From the NCBI GenBank assembly GCA_038200305.1, contig JBBPYD010000188.1:1-64000 (forward strand): a stretch of DNA of 64,000 nt, given 5' to 3'. Below the pieces are notes generated by a model. That model had not been told where the DNA came from. It ran no database searches and saw only the letters and a program-made list of their open reading frames with translations. The DNA is from JANXXV01 sp038200305 (GTDB lineage: Bacteria > Acidobacteriota > Terriglobia > Bryobacterales > Bryobacteraceae). Below are positions 61,998 through 64,000 of the stretch, piece after piece (the stretch's first letter is position 1; each line of letters starts with the position of its first letter). Position numbers and translations under genes: made by a program.

Positions 61998-63494
61998 ATG
62001 CCGAAAGCAAAGGAGTTAGCGCAGCCGGAAATTGCCGACGGCAATCTCCAGAAAGCCGGGAAGTTCGTCAAGGTTGAGAAGAATCTCAGCACCCTGGGAT
62101 TTTTCACGCCATCCAAATCCCGTGGAAAGATTGAAGTTCGGGAGAAGACCATTCACTTCAAACGGGAAGTGAATGGAAAAGTGGTGGAAGCAGAAGCGAC
62201 CATTCTCCCTTCCGCTAAATACGGGCTGCCTATCACGGCGGATCAGGACAAGTATCTGGCTTTCCAGAAGATCGTCAACGATATTCGCCAGCAGGAAGGG
62301 CGCGTTGTCAATCCTATTGGCTTCACCTCCACCGAACTGCTCAAGATATTGGGAGTGAAGGATGCGGGCAACAACTACCAGGATGTTTTCGACTGGCTGC
62401 AGCGCATGACGCTGACCGGCATCAGCTCAAAGGGTGTCGTCTACTTCGCAAAGCGGAAATCGTGGGCTACGGATACCTTCCACGTATTCGACCGCGTAGC
62501 CTCCTTCGGAATGCAGATGCCGGATGGATCGGTGGCTGATCGCAATTACGTGTGGCTGTCGGAATGGCAGCTCGAAAACATCAACAACAACTACCTGATG
62601 CCGGTGGACCTGGAAACCTACCGGAAGCTAAAAAATAACATCGCCAAGGCGCTGGTGCCACTACTGCAGGTATGGCTCTATGCATCCCGCACGGAAGGGC
62701 GATTTGAGAAGCGCTACGACGATCTCTGCGCGATCCTGGACATTACTCGGCAGCGGCACCTGTCGGAGATCAAGCGGCAGCTTGAGCCATCGTTGCAGGA
62801 GTTGCAATTCTATAAATATCTTGCGTCCTGGAAGATTGAATTGACCAGCGATGGCCACGACTACAAGATCGTGGCCGACCACGGCGAGAAATTCTTCCAG
62901 GATCAGAAGATTCGTTTATCGCCCGGTGCTGGTATCGAGAGTATCGAGCCAGCCAAGTTCCCTTCCCTGATGGAAGCCCTAAAAGAACGCGGGCTGAAGG
63001 AGGCGCAAGCCCGGCGTCTACTGCAATCCTTGCCCGAAGGCCGTCCGGTACTCGATCAGCTCGAGTATGGCGACTGGATGATTGCGAAGCCGAAGAGCGG
63101 TATTCAGAACCCTCCCGGCTTTTACACGTATTTATTGAGAGAAAACATACTCCCGCCCGACACGTTTGAGACATCGGCCAAGCGTCTGCGCCGGCAAGAG
63201 GCCGAGCGGACCCAGGATATCGAGTATTACGAGAATCTAAAGCTCGAGGGAGACTACAAAGAGTTCTGCCGCCGGAAGGTCACCGAACATATCGAGACGG
63301 GCCTTAAGAAGACCGAATACCAGGCGTTTTTGAAGGCGAAGATAGAACACTTGAGGCAATCGTTCCCCCGGCTCTCCAGCCAAGCCGCGGAAGATCTGAG
63401 TAAAATCGGCGTATGCGCCGATATTGAACGCTCACTTCCCCTCCCCACTTTTGAAAGTTTTTGCAAACGAAGCCGGCAAATCGATCTGTTCTGA
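61998..63494 (+). CDS. plasmid-type replication initiator protein
   Basis: 498-aa replication initiator, resembling the RPA-type plasmid initiators in general pattern. Seen: VEAEATILPSAKYGLPITAD and YLAFQKIVNDIRQQEG, then winged-helix-like parts (FTSTELLKILGVKDAGNNYQ; YDDLCAILDITRQRHLSEIK). A helical C-terminus follows, with PSLMEALKERGLKEAQARRL and a charged tail. ATG 61998 is preferred (strong AGGGAGG); an open frame from 61965 exists. It would bind the iterons just upstream and recruit the host helicase. Followed after 224 bases by parA. Function is inferred from these neighbours and weak family likeness. Confidence 0.82.
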   Translation: MPKAKELAQPEIADGNLQKAGKFVKVEKNLSTLGFFTPSKSRGKIEVREKTIHFKREVNGKVVEAEATILPSAKYGLPITADQDKYLAFQKIVNDIRQQEGRVVNPIGFTSTELLKILGVKDAGNNYQDVFDWLQRMTLTGISSKGVVYFAKRKSWATDTFHVFDRVASFGMQMPDGSVADRNYVWLSEWQLENINNNYLMPVDLETYRKLKNNIAKALVPLLQVWLYASRTEGRFEKRYDDLCAILDITRQRHLSEIKRQLEPSLQELQFYKYLASWKIELTSDGHDYKIVADHGEKFFQDQKIRLSPGAGIESIEPAKFPSLMEALKERGLKEAQARRLLQSLPEGRPVLDQLEYGDWMIAKPKSGIQNPPGFYTYLLRENILPPDTFETSAKRLRRQEAERTQDIEYYENLKLEGDYKEFCRRKVTEHIETGLKKTEYQAFLKAKIEHLRQSFPRLSSQAAEDLSKIGVCADIERSLPLPTFESFCKRSRQIDLF

Positions 63495-63718
63495 ATAGGA
63501 GTGGGTGGCCAAGCGGCTACACGTTTACAAGTGTACAAGCGTTGTATTTGCCAAGCGGAGCAGACAATCAGTCTGTTCTGGGCCAGAGTCTTTGAGTGAG
63601 CAAGCGGAATATACATGTACACGCGTAGGTACAAGGTTACAAGCGTACGAGTGAATGTAAGTACGCGCTCCTTTATGATTGACAACTAACCTTGTAAGCT
63701 GTAAGATCGCTTGGACGA
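63495..63718 (+). promoter_or_regulatory. centromere-like repeats between rep and parA
   Basis: Non-coding region with short repeats. CAAGCGG occurs at 63510, 63552 and 63601, and an inverted CGCTTGG at 63708-63714 overlaps the parA transcription start region. Related TTACAAGTGTACAAG (63525-63539) and TTACAAGCGTACGAG (63637-63651) match at 13 of 15 positions. A small inverted repeat CAGAC-AATCA-GTCTG lies at 63561-63575. The whole suggests a parS/operator region for the partition system. Confidence 0.6.
63679..63707 (+). promoter_or_regulatory. sigma-70 promoter for parA
   Basis: TTGACA (63679-63684), 17-base spacer, TAAGAT (63702-63707). Transcription would start near 63714, only about five bases before the GTG of parA, so the message would be nearly leaderless. 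Confidence 0.7.
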
Positions 63719-64000
63719 GTGGCAATCATAATAACAGTCGCAAACCAGAAAGGCGGGGCGGGGAAGACGACCACCTGCATGAACCTCGCCGGCGGCTTGG
63801 TGGAAGCCGGTTATAAGGTCCTGGTGGTCGATTCCGATCTTCAGGCCAGCGCCATGGCGTGGCGGAATAATGGCGGGGAGGAGAATCAACTCGGTTTCGA
63901 GGTGGTTTCCATGCCCACCAATACCCTGCACAAGGATCTTCCCGCTCTCGCCGCAAGATCCGATTACGATTTGATCCTGGTGGATTGCCCGCCGGGCGGC
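63719..64000 (+). CDS. parA: ParA-type partition ATPase (partial, cut by window end)
   Basis: First 94 codons of a ParA/Soj-type ATPase. Deviant Walker A motif VANQKGGAGKTTTCMNLAGG near the N-terminus (signature Lys in KGGAGKT), Walker A' region VLVVDSDLQASAMAWRN, and the start of Walker B (YDLILVDCPPGG) at the window edge. GTG 63719 gives the canonical M-x-I-I-x-V-A-N-Q-K start. It drives segregation of the replicon together with a DNA-bound partner, expected downstream beyond the window. No Shine-Dalgarno sequence is at normal spacing; see the promoter entry. Confidence 0.9.
   Translation, partial: MAIIITVANQKGGAGKTTTCMNLAGGLVEAGYKVLVVDSDLQASAMAWRNNGGEENQLGFEVVSMPTNTLHKDLPALAARSDYDLILVDCPPGG

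Overview
The window reads as Acidobacteriota DNA, most likely from the Solibacter/Bryobacter group. The evidence is: a Solibacter-type C-terminal domain (TIGR03437-like) at 39.7-40.7 kb; four very large Oar-like outer-membrane receptors with an N-terminal carboxypeptidase-regulatory domain; a decayed MacB/FtsX permease of the acidobacterial type; an FG-GAP/ASPIC (CRTAC1-like) protein; a DUF1549/DUF1553 plus DUF1501 pair; CadC-like winged-helix/TPR regulators; and a PEP-CTERM protein. No rRNA, tRNA, ribosomal-protein or other housekeeping gene was found. The window ends in an iteron origin, a replication initiator and a ParA start. I infer a (mega)plasmid, a secondary replicon, or a chromosome carrying an integrated plasmid.

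Layout. 0-7 kb: membrane glycosyltransferase, DUF2384/RES toxin-antitoxin (TA) pair, a redox locus (DUF1223, b-type cytochrome, molybdopterin oxidoreductase, MxKDx peptide), broken brnTA, ECF sigma with its membrane anti-sigma. 7-11 kb: receptor 1 and a convergent hypothetical gene. 11-17 kb: a graveyard of accessory genes (permease, IS66 remnant, vapBC, fic, parDE) beside intact higBA and DUF433/DUF5615 pairs. 17-26 kb: CRTAC1/TPR/propeller cluster, a Spy-like protein, DUF4242, an 857-aa ATPase/TPR regulator, an exported protein, an NmrA-type reductase. 26-33 kb: receptor 2, a Gfo/Idh/MocA oxidoreductase and an FG-GAP protein in one row. 33-43 kb: a nonsense-mutated regulator, a frameshifted class B3 metallo-beta-lactamase-like gene, two tandem damaged winged-helix regulators, the Solibacter-domain protein, and a vanadium-haloperoxidase/PAP2 protein. 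42.5-44 kb: a fragment of the lactamase-like gene, a RelE/ParE pair, hicBA. 44-55 kb: one minus-strand row of receptor 3, DUF1549/1553, DUF1501 and two seven-haem TPR cytochromes. 55-57 kb: a PEP-CTERM gene with a frameshift and a gene fragment. 57-61 kb: receptor 4. 61-64 kb: vapBC (toxin interrupted), ten iterons, AT-rich zone, palindrome, Rep, centromere-like repeats, ParA.

How it fits together. The replication/partition block is flanked by, and the window dotted with, about ten TA modules, several of them broken. This suits a replicon that once relied on post-segregational killing or has collected such modules. The large intact genes point to polymer or glycan uptake across the outer membrane and to periplasmic/extracellular oxidation and electron transfer. 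About a third of the smaller genes are disrupted, nearly always by single-base deletions, while all very long genes are intact.
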